Shown: positions 17,510 through 25,874 of the stretch, one piece after another
Position numbering within the stretch: position 1 is the first letter of the stretch
Layout: every line of letters starts with the position of its first letter
From: CBDATB01 sp965199745
GTDB taxonomy: Bacteria; Bacteroidota; Bacteroidia; Cytophagales; Flammeovirgaceae
NCBI GenBank assembly: GCA_965199745.1
Contig: CBDATB010000013.1
Span: forward strand, 248,001 to 312,000
Reading direction: 5' to 3'
Length of the DNA stretch: 64,000 bases
Notes under the pieces: generated by a model
What the model saw: only the letters and a program-made list of their open reading frames with translations
Database searches by the model: none
Told to the model about the DNA's origin: nothing
Translations under genes and position numbers: made by a program

Positions 17510-17514
17510 AAAAA

Positions 17515-17575
17515 CCAATAACGCTGTACAAAATCCATTAGAACGGAATTTATACAAGACCGTTAGCGGTTATTG
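17515..17575 (+). repeat. attC-like site F (short type, ATTAGAAC loop)
   Basis: Left core within AATAACGC, arm TGTACAAAATCC (17525-17536), loop ATTAGAAC, arm GGAATTTATACA (17545-17556), right core GTTAGCG (17562-17568). The arms pair at 10 of 12 positions. Confidence 0.75.
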
Positions 17576-17590
17576 AAAAACATAGGAAGT

Positions 17591-17857
17591 ATGGAGAAAC
17601 TTTGTGAAATACAAGTAAGAAAGAGAAGTAGATCTCGAGATTATTTTGTATCAATAAATTATGGAGATGGTAAAGGGTGGAATTGCTTATTAACCTCAAA
17701 TGAAGATAAGTACACCTGTGATTCTGAAGTTCAACCAATGAACTATATGGCAAAACAGGGTTGGAAAATGATAAAAATTTTTAGGGATATTGACTCTGAT
17801 AGATACTACAGGTATGAAATATTCTTCAAGAAAAATACTCATAATAAAAAGAAATAA
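17591..17857 (+). CDS. Small hypothetical cassette protein
   Basis: An 88-residue protein (MEKLCEIQVRKRSRSRDYF, ending with a Lys-rich tail). The ATG at 17591 is chosen because AGGAAG lies just upstream; a TTG at 17573 would sit against the attC core. The segment YMAKQGWKMIKIF resembles small beta-sheet proteins of the DUF4177 kind, but the match is weak. No signal peptide or membrane segment. Function unknown. Confidence 0.55.
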   Translation: MEKLCEIQVRKRSRSRDYFVSINYGDGKGWNCLLTSNEDKYTCDSEVQPMNYMAKQGWKMIKIFRDIDSDRYYRYEIFFKKNTHNKKK

Positions 17858-17861
17858 CATT

Positions 17862-18005
17862 ATGGTTAGGTTTAATGAAACTGACAGAAAAAAGATATGG
17901 GATAAAAATGGAGTAACTGTTAATCGCGTAAACTCAGAAGTTTGGAAAAAGATACTTGTGGTGCTTAGATAAACTTCAATGAGTATGGAAACAAAACAAT
18001 ATGTA
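17862..18005 (+). pseudogene. Fragment of an HNH-type protein gene
   Basis: The first frame reads MVRFNETDRKKIWDKNG and VWKKILVV then stops. Shifting one base after VWKK gives DTCGA, a stop, then INFNEYGNKT. The pattern VWKKDTCGAxI..EYGN resembles the N-terminal part of small HNH nuclease-like proteins. The rest, including any HNH site, is missing because site G follows. Family call is tentative. Confidence 0.4.
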
Positions 18006-18057
18006 TAGTGCATAGCACTCTACGGGATGCTATGACACCATACATGGAACGTTAGCC
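17987..18057 (+). repeat. attC-like site G
   Basis: Arms ATGTATAGTGCATAGCA (18001-18017) and TGCTATGACACCATACAT (18028-18045) pair well with small bulges; right core GTTAGCC at 18051-18057. The left core is eroded. Confidence 0.7.
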
Positions 18058-18153
18058 ACAAGCAAAAAAGACGATGATAATGGGACTGTTGAAAAATGAG
18101 TATTTGGTCAAAATAAAAACGCAACCTTGCATACATAAAAATGGAAAAATAAA

Positions 18154-18987
18154 ATGAGAAAAAACAGATTTATATCTCCTGTTTTGAAATGGGTAGGTGG
18201 TAAACGCCAGTTAGTCTCTGCCATTAGAAACTATTTTCCTAAAAAATACAAGGTTTATTATGAGCCTTTTGTAGGTGGTGGTGCTGTATTATTTCATTTT
18301 CAGCCCAAAAGAGCTATTATTAACGATCTTAATGAAGAACTTATAAATGTATATTTCGTAATAAAAAACAATCCTGATGATTTAATAAACGATTTGAAGC
18401 GGCACAAAAATAAATCAAATTATTTTTATGAAATCAGAGCATTAGATAGAAACGATGAATTTGAAAATTTGTCTGAAATAGAAAAAGCCTCAAGAGTGAT
18501 TTTCTTGAATAAAATTTGTTACAACGGGCTTTACAGGGTAAATAATTCAGGCGAGTTCAACTCATCTTTTGGAAGTTATAAAAATCCGAATATCGTAAAC
18601 GAAATAACCATTAGGGCTGTTAACAAATATTTTAACGAAAACGATATCACTATTCTTAATAGAGATTTTGAAGAATCTTTAGACGGTGTAGGAAAAGATG
18701 ATTTTGTTTATTTTGACCCGCCATACCAACCTGTTTCTAAAAGTTCAAGTTTTACAGGATACAACAAAGGTGGGTTCGATATGCCTGAACAGGTTAGATT
18801 AAGGGATTTATGTAATAAACTAAACGATGAAGGTGTAAAATTCCTATTGTCAAATTCGGCAACCCCTTTGATAGACGATTTGTATAAAGAGTTTAATATC
18901 AATTATGTAAAGGCAAATCGTCCAATTAATTCTAATGGGCAAAAGCGAGGTGAAGTGGAAGAGGTTTTAGTTAAAAATTATGAGTAA
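18154..18987 (+). CDS. Dam-family adenine-N6 DNA methyltransferase
   Basis: A 277-residue enzyme of the Dam/DpnM class. Visible: LKWVGGKRQL at the N-terminus, motif I YYEPFVGGGAVLF near residue 35, and motif IV YFDPPYQP near residue 187 followed by the SSSFTGY segment. Family members usually methylate adenine in GATC; the exact target here is inferred. It overlaps by 8 bp a decayed endonuclease gene, so it was probably the protective half of a restriction-modification cassette and is now an orphan methylase. Confidence 0.88.
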   Translation: MRKNRFISPVLKWVGGKRQLVSAIRNYFPKKYKVYYEPFVGGGAVLFHFQPKRAIINDLNEELINVYFVIKNNPDDLINDLKRHKNKSNYFYEIRALDRNDEFENLSEIEKASRVIFLNKICYNGLYRVNNSGEFNSSFGSYKNPNIVNEITIRAVNKYFNENDITILNRDFEESLDGVGKDDFVYFDPPYQPVSKSSSFTGYNKGGFDMPEQVRLRDLCNKLNDEGVKFLLSNSATPLIDDLYKEFNINYVKANRPINSNGQKRGEVEEVLVKNYE

Positions 18988-19603
18988 CACAAAAAACGAG
19001 TTGGCTTGGCAAAAGCTATTTAAGGAATTCAACATTCTTAAAAAGATTAGCAAGGACGGCAGGTATGAAATAAATTTGGAGATATAAACCATTATAATTC
19101 AATTGAGTTAGTACGAGAAAAGAAATATGCAATTAGGAACGAGGCTTTAAATCAAGCTGATTCATTTGAAAGAGTAATAAATTTATGTGAATTGTTAGAT
19201 CATGGTGAAATCATGAGCTGAGAACAAATTACAGAACGTTCCGATTTTGACGTTCGGCAAACCAATTATTATACTGATGCAGGTAGATATTTGGGCTTAA
19301 TAGACAAGAAGAAGGAAAACAAGGATAGACTGTATTATTTGACGCAAAAGGGAAAGCATTTGTTTGGTATGCCAACTTGTGAAAAGACAAGTCAGGTACA
19401 TTGAGTTAATTTTATGTCATACTGTTTTTAATAGAGTTCTTACATTGTATATAAACAAAGAGGAGCCTCCAAACAGACAGGAAATTGTAAGGTTGATGAA
19501 AGAGTCTGATTTATACAATATTGACTCTGAAACTACTTTTAATAGAAGGGCTTCGACTATATCGGGTTGGATAAATTGGATATTAGACCAAACAGAAGAA
19601 TGA
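18980..19603 (+). pseudogene. Decayed restriction endonuclease partner of the Dam methylase
   Basis: Reads MSNTKNELAWQKLFKEFNIL and stops after about 35 codons. Further frames give YAIRNEALNQADSFERVI, then a winged-helix-like segment ERSDFDVRQTNYYTDAGRY with LYYLTQKGKHLF, and finally a 79-codon piece ending GWINWILDQTEE. An internal deletion, a stop codon (about 19219) and a frameshift near 19375 separate them. The start pattern and the Dam overlap fit type II enzymes paired with GATC-type methylases; the specificity cannot be read. Confidence 0.65.
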
Positions 19604-19611
19604 AATGTCAT

Positions 19612-19680
19612 TTTATAACAATGTTTATATTGAATAGTGCCCTGCCAGATGCTACGACACCATACACTAACCGTTGTATG
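19612..19680 (+). repeat. attC-like site H (degenerate)
   Basis: Right arm TGCTACGACACCATACA (19650-19666) closely resembles the right arm of site G, and the core GTTGTAT follows at 19673-19679, preceded by ACC. The left arm is poorly conserved. Confidence 0.5.
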
Positions 19681-19709
19681 CCATGAAGATACTAACTTAA
19701 ATAGAACGA

Positions 19710-19790
19710 ATGAAATACGTAGATTGGCTGATTAGACGGAAAGTAACAGGAACTCCGAAACAACTAGCTGATAAGTTATCAAAAAAATGA
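19710..19790 (+). pseudogene. N-terminal fragment of an HTH protein
   Basis: A 26-codon piece, MKYVDWLIRRKVTGTPKQLA then DKLSKK and stop. It looks like the start of a DeoR/HTH_11-like winged helix regulator common in Bacteroidota. The recognition helix and everything after it are missing. Confidence 0.45.
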
Positions 19791-19799
19791 ACATTATAT

Positions 19800-20066
19800 A
19801 TGAACAATAGAGCTATTAAACTATGTAGCCTACTTTGTTTCGTGCTTTCGAATTGTGATGTGCAAAGAGTTTTTAAAGGTAATAAAACTACATATTCAAA
19901 ACTTTTTAAGGGGTGGTTATATAAGAAGTTAGCCAAAGTAACTTTAAAGAAAGCTCCTAAATGGGTTGAAATGTGCTATATGAATTCACTTGAATTTGAA
20001 TCAAACTATACACTTAAAAATTTATTTATAGAATTTGAGAAGAAAATCAAAAGACTCTTATCATGA
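19800..20066 (+). CDS. Small hypothetical cassette protein
   Basis: An 88-residue basic protein (MNNRAIKLCSLLCFVLSNCD, ending FIEFEKKIKRLLS). The N-terminus looks like a short lipoprotein-type signal (VLSNC), which would leave a small basic lipid-anchored protein; this is tentative. It ends just before site I, so it is the cassette's main ORF. No family recognised. Confidence 0.45.
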   Translation: MNNRAIKLCSLLCFVLSNCDVQRVFKGNKTTYSKLFKGWLYKKLAKVTLKKAPKWVEMCYMNSLEFESNYTLKNLFIEFEKKIKRLLS

Positions 20067-20070
20067 AATT

Positions 20071-20123
20071 CGCTTAACAGTACACAAACTGCATTAAAAC
20101 GCAGTTTATCTGAGCCGTTAGCG
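20071..20123 (+). repeat. attC-like site I (short, ATTAAAAC-loop type)
   Basis: Left core CGCTTAAC (20071-20078), perfect arms AAACTGC (20086-20092) and GCAGTTT (20101-20107) around the loop ATTAAAAC, right core GTTAGCG (20117-20123). The clearest compact site with L and K. Confidence 0.8.
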
Positions 20124-20134
20124 GTCAGCAGAAA

Positions 20135-20207
20135 AACGACCATTGCCGAAATTGAGACAGCAATAAACGGAACAGGATATTCAGTAACGTACGAAAAGGA
20201 AAAATAA
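20135..20207 (+). pseudogene. Heavy-metal-associated domain C-terminal tail
   Basis: An open tail reads TTIAEIETAINGTGYSVTYE and stops at 20205-20207. The pattern (AI.GTGYSV) matches the end of HMA domains such as MerP or MerTP. It begins at the cassette boundary, so its 5' part was lost when the boundary formed. Confidence 0.5.
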
Positions 20208-20208
20208 A

Positions 20209-20415
20209 ATGGAAGTAATTTTACAGTCAACAATCACTTGCCCTAACTGCAGACACAAGAAAGAAGAAACAATGCCAACAGATGCTTGCCAGTATTTTTA
20301 TGAATGTGAAAAATGTAAGACCGTTCTAAAACCACAGCAAGGTGATTGTTGTGTTTATTGTAGTTACGGAAGTGTAAAATGTCCCCCAATTCAACAAGAC
20401 AAGAAATGTTGCTGA
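20209..20415 (+). CDS. GDCCVxC domain protein
   Basis: A 68-residue Cys-rich protein. It has a zinc-ribbon-like N-terminal part (CPNCRHKKEETMP, ECEKCKTVL) and the family signature GDCCVYCSYGSVKCPP near residues 46-61, ending KKCC. Such proteins are found next to mercury or other metal transport genes in many bacteria, and the HMA tail directly upstream fits that. Metal handling is therefore likely; the metal is unknown. The gene starts two bases after the HMA stop codon. Confidence 0.85.
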   Translation: MEVILQSTITCPNCRHKKEETMPTDACQYFYECEKCKTVLKPQQGDCCVYCSYGSVKCPPIQQDKKCC

Positions 20416-20434
20416 CAAAAAAAGAAACCCGAAC

Positions 20435-20566
20435 TTTTAACATGATGTATAATAAATAGCGAACACAGTGCTAATTTGAAACGTAAAATTATAAAACAAA
20501 GGTCGGTGCTATCTGACAGTTTAGTGCCTTGAAATCTGCTATTGCTCATACACGCGACCGTTAGCA
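20435..20566 (+). repeat. attC-like site J (long type, like B)
   Basis: Left core TTTTAAC (20435-20441), left arm GTATAATAAATAGC (20447-20460), interior sharing AAAACAAAGGTC with site B, right arm GCTATTGCTCATAC, right core GTTAGCA (20560-20566) preceded by ACC. Confidence 0.65.
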
Positions 20567-20586
20567 AAAATTAAAACAAATAAAAA

Positions 20587-21112
20587 ATGAATGTAAAATT
20601 ATTTTTATCACGTGCTTTGTCCGCTCTTGACAAAGGCACTAAATACAAAAGCCCAGGAAAGATGCCTTCTTTTGCAACTTCTGAACGGCCTGAAAACGCT
20701 CAAAATGATTGTAGTGGTTTTTAGAACTGGTGTCTAAGGTTTAGCCGAAAACAGAAAAGTTAATCATCCTTTTTATAAACGTGTTAATGGTGGTTGGTTT
20801 GAAACTACGGGAATATATTATGATGGTATCAACTCAGTAGGATATTTCACAAAAATGGAGAAGCTAATACTTGGTTCAATGTTGGTTTATCCGGATTATA
20901 AAAGAGGAAATAAAATTAAACAAGGACATATTGGAATTGTGGTTAGTACAAATGGTAAAAGTATAAAAGATGTTAAGGAAATAACACATTGCTCAATTAG
21001 CAATTATCAAAATTTTAATGATGCTATTAAAATAACAGATATCAGAAGCATGGTTAAGACATAAAGAGATTATCTGTGTGTGGTTTGATGGGATAGAAAA
21101 AAATGTTCTATG
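20587..21112 (+). pseudogene. NlpC/P60- or CHAP-like amidase, broken
   Basis: The first frame reads MNVKLFLSRALSALDKGTKY and reaches the nucleophile box NDCSGF, then a TAG. A second frame carries VNHPFYKRVNGGWFETTGIYY, GSMLVYPDYKRGN and the histidine box QGHIGIVVS. A third gives WLRHKEIICVWFDG at the end. The DCSGF and GHIGIV pair fits cysteine peptidases of the C40/CHAP kind that cut peptidoglycan. At least one stop and two frameshifts; not functional. Confidence 0.65.
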
Positions 21113-21142
21113 ACAAAGTTTTATACTGAAATTGTATTTAAA

Positions 21143-21659
21143 ATGAAAATACTTTTCTTTATAGTCTTTTTGATATTTCAAGTTAATTTTAGTCCACTAA
21201 TCGCACAAGAAAATGATGGTCATATCCACACATAATGGATAGGATTGATGATTAGAAGTTCTATGGATGGATATTTCTGGAAAAGTGAAGATTATCGTAG
21301 AAAAAATTCTGGGTATACATACGTACTGACAGAGCTAAAAGAGAAAATAGAGAGAAAGTAAGCAGTGGTATAGAGGGAGTATTTGTAACCCTGATTTTAA
21401 TTTTAGCGAATATGAAATAATTGATGGTAAAAAAGAGACTTTATTAGATTTTATTGAAAAGTGTATGCAGGGAACTTATCCTGGAATAATAGCAAGACAA
21501 GAAGGGAGAAAGTATACTACTGAACTTAAGAACATAAGAGAAATATTATTGAATTGCGGTTGTAAATATGGGAAGGATATTAAAACAACAGAAAACGAAG
21601 AACTTTTAGCAAGTATAAACACATTTCCAAAATGGATTTGGTATCATAACGGATAAAAA
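21143..21659 (+). pseudogene. Broken exported protein, unknown family
   Basis: Starts with a good signal peptide (KILFFIVFLIFQVNFSPLIAQ) and stops at about 21235. Later segments in other frames (NPDFNFSEYEIIDGKKETLL, NIREILLNCGCKYGKDI, ending FPKWIWYHNG) look coding. A 63-codon piece is open from 21465 to 21656. Several frame breaks. No family recognised. It may once have formed its own cassette, but no attC-like site was found on either side. Confidence 0.45.
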
Positions 21660-21802
21660 TAAAAAGCAGGGAGTTGTTAATAGTGGTAAACTTACGATAT
21701 TATTTCAAATTTCAATACTTCAAGATAAATGGGGCGTAATTAGACTAAAAGGAAATCAATTAAAAAAATTAACCATGTAAGTAGAACCAATCATCAACTC
21801 AA

Positions 21803-22807
21803 ATGAAAACAAAAACCGAAAATATGAAACAAACTTTAAAAAAAATATTAGTCATTGTTGCAGAATTAGGCTTTCCATTGACAATTGCGTCAACGGTTTG
21901 GCTTAAAATTATTAGAAAAGTAGGAATAGGAAATTTTACAGATAAGATATTTATGTTCTTTGGAATTCTTCCAGTCCAAGACCACTATTATCAACCTTTG
22001 ATAAACCCCAGAAAGTATTTAAAGAATTCTTTGAGAGTTGACCGCCATCTTCCAGCAATCGACTTTAACATAAATGAGCAATTGGATATTCTAGCACAAT
22101 TCAATTACAATGATGAACTTTTAACATTTCCTATAAAGAAGACAAAGGATCTTGAGTTCTACTATAATAATCGTGCATACGAATCGGGTGATGCTGAGTA
22201 TTTATATAATATCATAAGACTTTTTAAGCCAGCTAGAATAATTGAAATTGGAAGCGGGTATTCAACCCTGATGACTCGTAATGCGATTAAAAATAATAAG
22301 CTTGAGAATCCTCAACACGAATGCAGTCACGTATGTATTGAACCTTATGAAATGCCATGGCTCAATCAATTGGATATACAATTAAGGAAAGAGCTTGTAG
22401 AAAATACAGACATTAAGTTTTTTCAAGAGTTGGATGAAAATGATATTTTATTTATTGACTCATCACATATTATTAGACCCCAAGGAGATGTATTATACGA
22501 ATTTTTGGAAATATTACCGTCTTTGAAAGATGGGGTTATAGTTCATATTCACGATATTTTTACCCCAAAAGACTATTTAGATGTTTGGGTAAAAAAACAA
22601 CATCGTTTATGGAATGAACAATACCTTTTAGAGACATTTTTAAGTTTCAACAATGAATTTAGAATAATAGGTTCTTTAAATCATCTTTCGCATGAATATA
22701 AAGAAAATTTTCAATCTAAATGCCCAATTTATGCTAAACAAACAGGGAGAGAGCCTGGCAGTTTTTGGATAAAAAAACAATTGCTAACAAAAAATAAACC
22801 CCATTAA
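21803..22807 (+). CDS. Class I SAM-dependent methyltransferase
   Basis: A 334-residue protein. The SAM loop is IIEIGSGYSTLMTRNA near residue 150, followed by VCIEPYE and a DILFIDSSH strand near 215; this matches the Methyltransf_24 group. The N-terminal 50 residues include a hydrophobic stretch (ILVIVAELGFPLTIASTVWL) that may anchor it. The substrate is unknown, perhaps a surface glycan, given the neighbouring cassettes. Its stop codon lies inside the loop of site K. Two in-frame ATGs (21803, 21824) are possible starts. Confidence 0.8.
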   Translation: MKTKTENMKQTLKKILVIVAELGFPLTIASTVWLKIIRKVGIGNFTDKIFMFFGILPVQDHYYQPLINPRKYLKNSLRVDRHLPAIDFNINEQLDILAQFNYNDELLTFPIKKTKDLEFYYNNRAYESGDAEYLYNIIRLFKPARIIEIGSGYSTLMTRNAIKNNKLENPQHECSHVCIEPYEMPWLNQLDIQLRKELVENTDIKFFQELDENDILFIDSSHIIRPQGDVLYEFLEILPSLKDGVIVHIHDIFTPKDYLDVWVKKQHRLWNEQYLLETFLSFNNEFRIIGSLNHLSHEYKENFQSKCPIYAKQTGREPGSFWIKKQLLTKNKPH

Positions 22808-22830
22808 AACGGAGTCTATATCGGTTGGAA
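22781..22830 (+). repeat. attC-like site K (short, ATTAAAAC-loop type)
   Basis: Left core TTGCTAAC (22781-22788), arm ATAAACCCC (22794-22802), loop ATTAAAAC, arm GGAGTCTAT (22811-22819), right core GTTGGAA (22824-22830). The upstream gene's TAA is part of the loop. Confidence 0.65.
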
Positions 22831-22919
22831 TAAAACAGAATGTTTTAGTACTAGTGGTTATAGATATAGGACTGTATCAGTAATATCCAAAAAATTTGGT
22901 TTGACAACAAAAATATCTT

Positions 22920-23105
22920 TCTGAAGATAAATGAAGGGATAGAAAAATCAATGCCTTTAAAATAGTTTCCACGATTAGAAAAGGCAACTTCAAAAAACGA
23001 AATAATTTTGAGTTGTCACCCTTTGGAATACACAGGGAAGAAACAGATGAAGATTTAAGTTTTGACGGGTTTTTCAAGTTCCAAAAAGAAAGAGAGGAGG
23101 TATAA
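22920..23105 (+). pseudogene. Remnant of a small antitoxin-like gene
   Basis: One frame reads FKIVSTIRKGNFKKRNNFEL, then SPFGIHREETDEDLSFDGFF and a short Lys/Glu tail to TAA at 23103-23105. The FGIH.EE.DEDLS pattern resembles DUF2442 proteins, which often act as antitoxin-like partners. The start is broken by stops. Weak family call. Confidence 0.35.
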
Positions 23106-23113
23106 AAACTACT

Positions 23114-23177
23114 GGCAACAAAAGATATAAGTAATAGGCTCGTACCTCGCCTACCACTCATGGCGAAACCGTTGGGC
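23114..23177 (+). repeat. attC-like site E (long-arm type)
   Basis: Left core GGCAAC (23114-23119), arm GATATAAGTAATAGGC (23124-23139), arm GCCTACCACTCATG (23149-23162), right core GTTGGGC (23171-23177) preceded by ACC. The first 45 bases are nearly identical to site D. Confidence 0.8.
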
Positions 23178-23194
23178 AGCATTAAAAAAAATAA

Positions 23195-24343
23195 ATGAAA
23201 ATAGGATTCAGACGAATAATATCTAAAGGTAGTTTCATTCCAGAAATTGATGGACTAAGGTTCATTGCAATTGCAAGTGTTGTACTTTACCATTTAAATG
23301 GTTTTTTATTAGAAAAAGATACAAGCAGTTACAAAGTTGAGTACGACTTCGATATGATTAACAAAATTTTATCGGCTGGACATTTAGGCGTACCATTATT
23401 CTTTGTAATAAGTGGGTTCATTTTGGCAAGACCTTTTGCACAAATGCGCATTAACAATGGTTCTAAGATAAATATTAAAAATTATTTTATCAGAAGAGTA
23501 ACAAGATTAGAGCCTCCTTACATATTAATCATGACAATCCTTTTATTTGGTACTGTCTATGTAGCCAAAGTTGTTTCACTCTCAGACGGGATTGTAAGTT
23601 ACTTTGCATCTATAACATATACTCATAACTTCTTTTACGGAAAAGAAACCTTTCCTCTACTTAACACAGTAGCATGGAGTTTGGAAATAGAAATTCAATT
23701 TTATTTGTTAATGCCACTTTTGGCAAATATTTTCGTGATTAAAAAGGACAATAAAAGGAGAACAGCCATAATGATGCTTGCCTTATTGTTTCTTATTTTA
23801 GATTTAGATGAATTAATGCCATTCAGGTCAATAATAAATTATATGCATTATTTTTTAATAGGCTTGTTATTGGCGGACATTTATGTCTGTTCTATTCAAT
23901 TAGAAAAAATAAAATATGCTGCTATAATTTCGATATTATCTTTTATTGTAGTTTGGCTCATAGAATTAATCGAACCAAGCTCGGCATTGGCAAGCATTAT
24001 CTTTAGTGTAATTCAAATAATTGCAATATCTGTCTTCTATTACTTAGTCATAATCCATCGTTCTATAAGGCTTTTAGCAAATCCCATAATAACAAATATA
24101 GGTGGAATGTGCTATACAATATACCTTTTACATTATCCATTAATAAGTATGATTGGTAATCCGTTGATGAAAATAAATTTTTCGAATAATTCCTTAGTGA
24201 AAACCTTAGCCTGTTCTTCAATTTTACTTTTTGTTGTGATGATATTTTCAGCCTCATATTTCCTTTTGATTGAGCGACCATGCATGGATAAGAATTGGTA
24301 CAAAAAAATATTAAAACGCATCTCAACAATGGCTATACGGTAA
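23195..24343 (+). CDS. Acyltransferase 3 family membrane protein (OafA-like)
   Basis: A 382-residue integral membrane O-acyltransferase. The N-terminus has the family start FIPEIDGLRFIAIASVVLYH with the catalytic-type histidine, then LGVPLFFVISGFILARPF and an Arg-rich RRVTRLEPPY. About ten membrane segments follow. Members acetylate O-antigens, exopolysaccharides or peptidoglycan. It is the sole gene between sites E and M, starting 18 bases after the site E core, and its last codons overlap site M. Confidence 0.9.
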   Translation: MKIGFRRIISKGSFIPEIDGLRFIAIASVVLYHLNGFLLEKDTSSYKVEYDFDMINKILSAGHLGVPLFFVISGFILARPFAQMRINNGSKINIKNYFIRRVTRLEPPYILIMTILLFGTVYVAKVVSLSDGIVSYFASITYTHNFFYGKETFPLLNTVAWSLEIEIQFYLLMPLLANIFVIKKDNKRRTAIMMLALLFLILDLDELMPFRSIINYMHYFLIGLLLADIYVCSIQLEKIKYAAIISILSFIVVWLIELIEPSSALASIIFSVIQIIAISVFYYLVIIHRSIRLLANPIITNIGGMCYTIYLLHYPLISMIGNPLMKINFSNNSLVKTLACSSILLFVVMIFSASYFLLIERPCMDKNWYKKILKRISTMAIR

Positions 24344-24388
24344 TGCTCCCTAAGCAGTCGCACTACGCATAGCCAGAGCGTTGTGGAG
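24322..24388 (+). repeat. attC-like site M
   Basis: Left core CTCAAC (24322-24327), arm GGCTATACGGTAATGC (24331-24346), arm GCACTACGCATAGCC (24360-24374) pairing with one mismatch and one bulge, right core GTTGTGG (24380-24386). Confidence 0.65.
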
Positions 24389-24399
24389 AATTTAACCTT

Positions 24400-25119
24400 A
24401 TGAAAAAAAATCAAAAATTGTCTATTGTAATTCCTGCTTATAATGAAGAAAAAACTATCTATCTCATCCTTGAGCGGGTTAGCAATGTGGTACTTACAGG
24501 AGGGATAGAAAAAGAGATTGTAATAGTGAACGATTGCTCAACTGATAAAACTTTAGAAACAATCTCGGATTTTCAGGAAGAAAACCCCAGTACTTCAATT
24601 CAATGTTACAAACAACCTAAAAATATGGGTAAAGGTGCTGCTATTCATTTAGGGATAGCTAAATCTACTGGGGATTTTATTATCATTCAAGATTCCGATC
24701 TTGAGTACGACCCCGAAGAATATAATCTGCTTTTAAAGCCCATATTATCTGGATTTGCAGATGTTGTATATGGATCAAGATTTATGGGCGGCAACCCGCG
24801 TCGTGTTCTTTTCTTCTTTCACACAATTGGGAATAAGTTTTTGACCACCTTATCAAATATGTTTGCTGGAATCAATCTCACTGATATGGAAACTTGTTAT
24901 AAACTTTTTAAAAAAGAAGTTCTAAACCGCATAAAATTGAAAGAGAAGAGATTCGGATTTGAGCCAGAGATCACTGCTAAAATATCTAAAATAAAGCGAG
25001 TCAGAATTTATGAAGTTGGAATATCTTATCATGGGCGTACCTATGCAGAAGGGAAAAAAATTAATTGGAAAGATGGGATTAGAGCTATCTACTGTATAAT
25101 CAAATATAATTTGCTATGA
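24400..25119 (+). CDS. Family 2 glycosyltransferase (DPM1-like)
   Basis: A 239-residue GT-A enzyme resembling dolichyl- or polyprenyl-phosphate sugar transferases. Visible: SIVIPAYNEEKTIYLIL, IVNDCSTDKT, NMGKGAAIHLGI and the DxD-like IIQDSDLEYDPEEY, then a YGSRFMGG loop. No C-terminal membrane segments, so a soluble DPM1-type form. It overlaps the next methyltransferase gene by 4 bp; the pair forms a two-gene cassette between sites M and L, likely for modifying a glycan or lipid carrier. Confidence 0.88.
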   Translation: MKKNQKLSIVIPAYNEEKTIYLILERVSNVVLTGGIEKEIVIVNDCSTDKTLETISDFQEENPSTSIQCYKQPKNMGKGAAIHLGIAKSTGDFIIIQDSDLEYDPEEYNLLLKPILSGFADVVYGSRFMGGNPRRVLFFFHTIGNKFLTTLSNMFAGINLTDMETCYKLFKKEVLNRIKLKEKRFGFEPEITAKISKIKRVRIYEVGISYHGRTYAEGKKINWKDGIRAIYCIIKYNLL

Positions 25120-25874
25120 AAAAAATAGAGTTTATTGAAAATGATACGTCTGGCGAATTAACTTTAGATGTAATTTCTGAAGCTGACAGATTTAATAAGT
25201 GGATGTATGAAACCATTAAGCCTTTTTGTAAAGGAAATATAATTGAGCTTGGCAGTGGTATCGGGAATATTTCCAAGTATTTTTTGCATGATGAATTTAA
25301 AATTCAAATGACAGATATAAGGGAGGAATACTGTGAGAAATTACAACATAAATTTCAAGATGAACCAAATCTTTTGGGTGTTGAACGTGTGAACTTGGTA
25401 GACGAGAATTTTGATAAAAAATTCGCTAATCACTTCAGTAAATACGATACTGTGTTTGCTTTGAATGTGCTAGAGCATATAGGTGATGACGTTTTAGCAT
25501 TACATAATTGCAGTAAACTACTAACAGATACTGGTTGCCTGATTATTTTGGTTCCATCATATGAAGTATTATTTAATCAATTCGATATTGAGTTGGGTCA
25601 TTATAGGAGGTACAACAAAAAAAAGCTCTCTCATATTTTTAAAGAGAGCCAATTGGATGTTATACACAAACAATATTTTAATTTCATAGGAATATTGGGG
25701 TGGTACTTTACTGGTAAAATTTTAAGATTTAGAACTATTCCAAAATATCAGATGTCTATATACAGTGCTTTAGTTCCTATGTTCAAAACTGTAGATAAAA
25801 TAATCTTAAATTCAATGGGCCTATCAACAATTTGTGTTGGGAAAAAGCATACAACAAAAGCTAAAAACCATTAA
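25116..25874 (+). CDS. Class I SAM-dependent methyltransferase
   Basis: A 252-residue methyltransferase of the Methyltransf_11/12 kind: NIIELGSGIGNISKYF near residue 45, an acidic MTDIRE strand, VFALNVLEHIGDD near residue 115 and a LIILVPSYEVL strand. Its start overlaps the glycosyltransferase stop (ATGA). Its own stop TAA is provided by the loop of site L, so the last few residues are encoded by the left half of that site. Substrate unknown. Confidence 0.85.
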   Translation: MKKIEFIENDTSGELTLDVISEADRFNKWMYETIKPFCKGNIIELGSGIGNISKYFLHDEFKIQMTDIREEYCEKLQHKFQDEPNLLGVERVNLVDENFDKKFANHFSKYDTVFALNVLEHIGDDVLALHNCSKLLTDTGCLIILVPSYEVLFNQFDIELGHYRRYNKKKLSHIFKESQLDVIHKQYFNFIGILGWYFTGKILRFRTIPKYQMSIYSALVPMFKTVDKIILNSMGLSTICVGKKHTTKAKNH

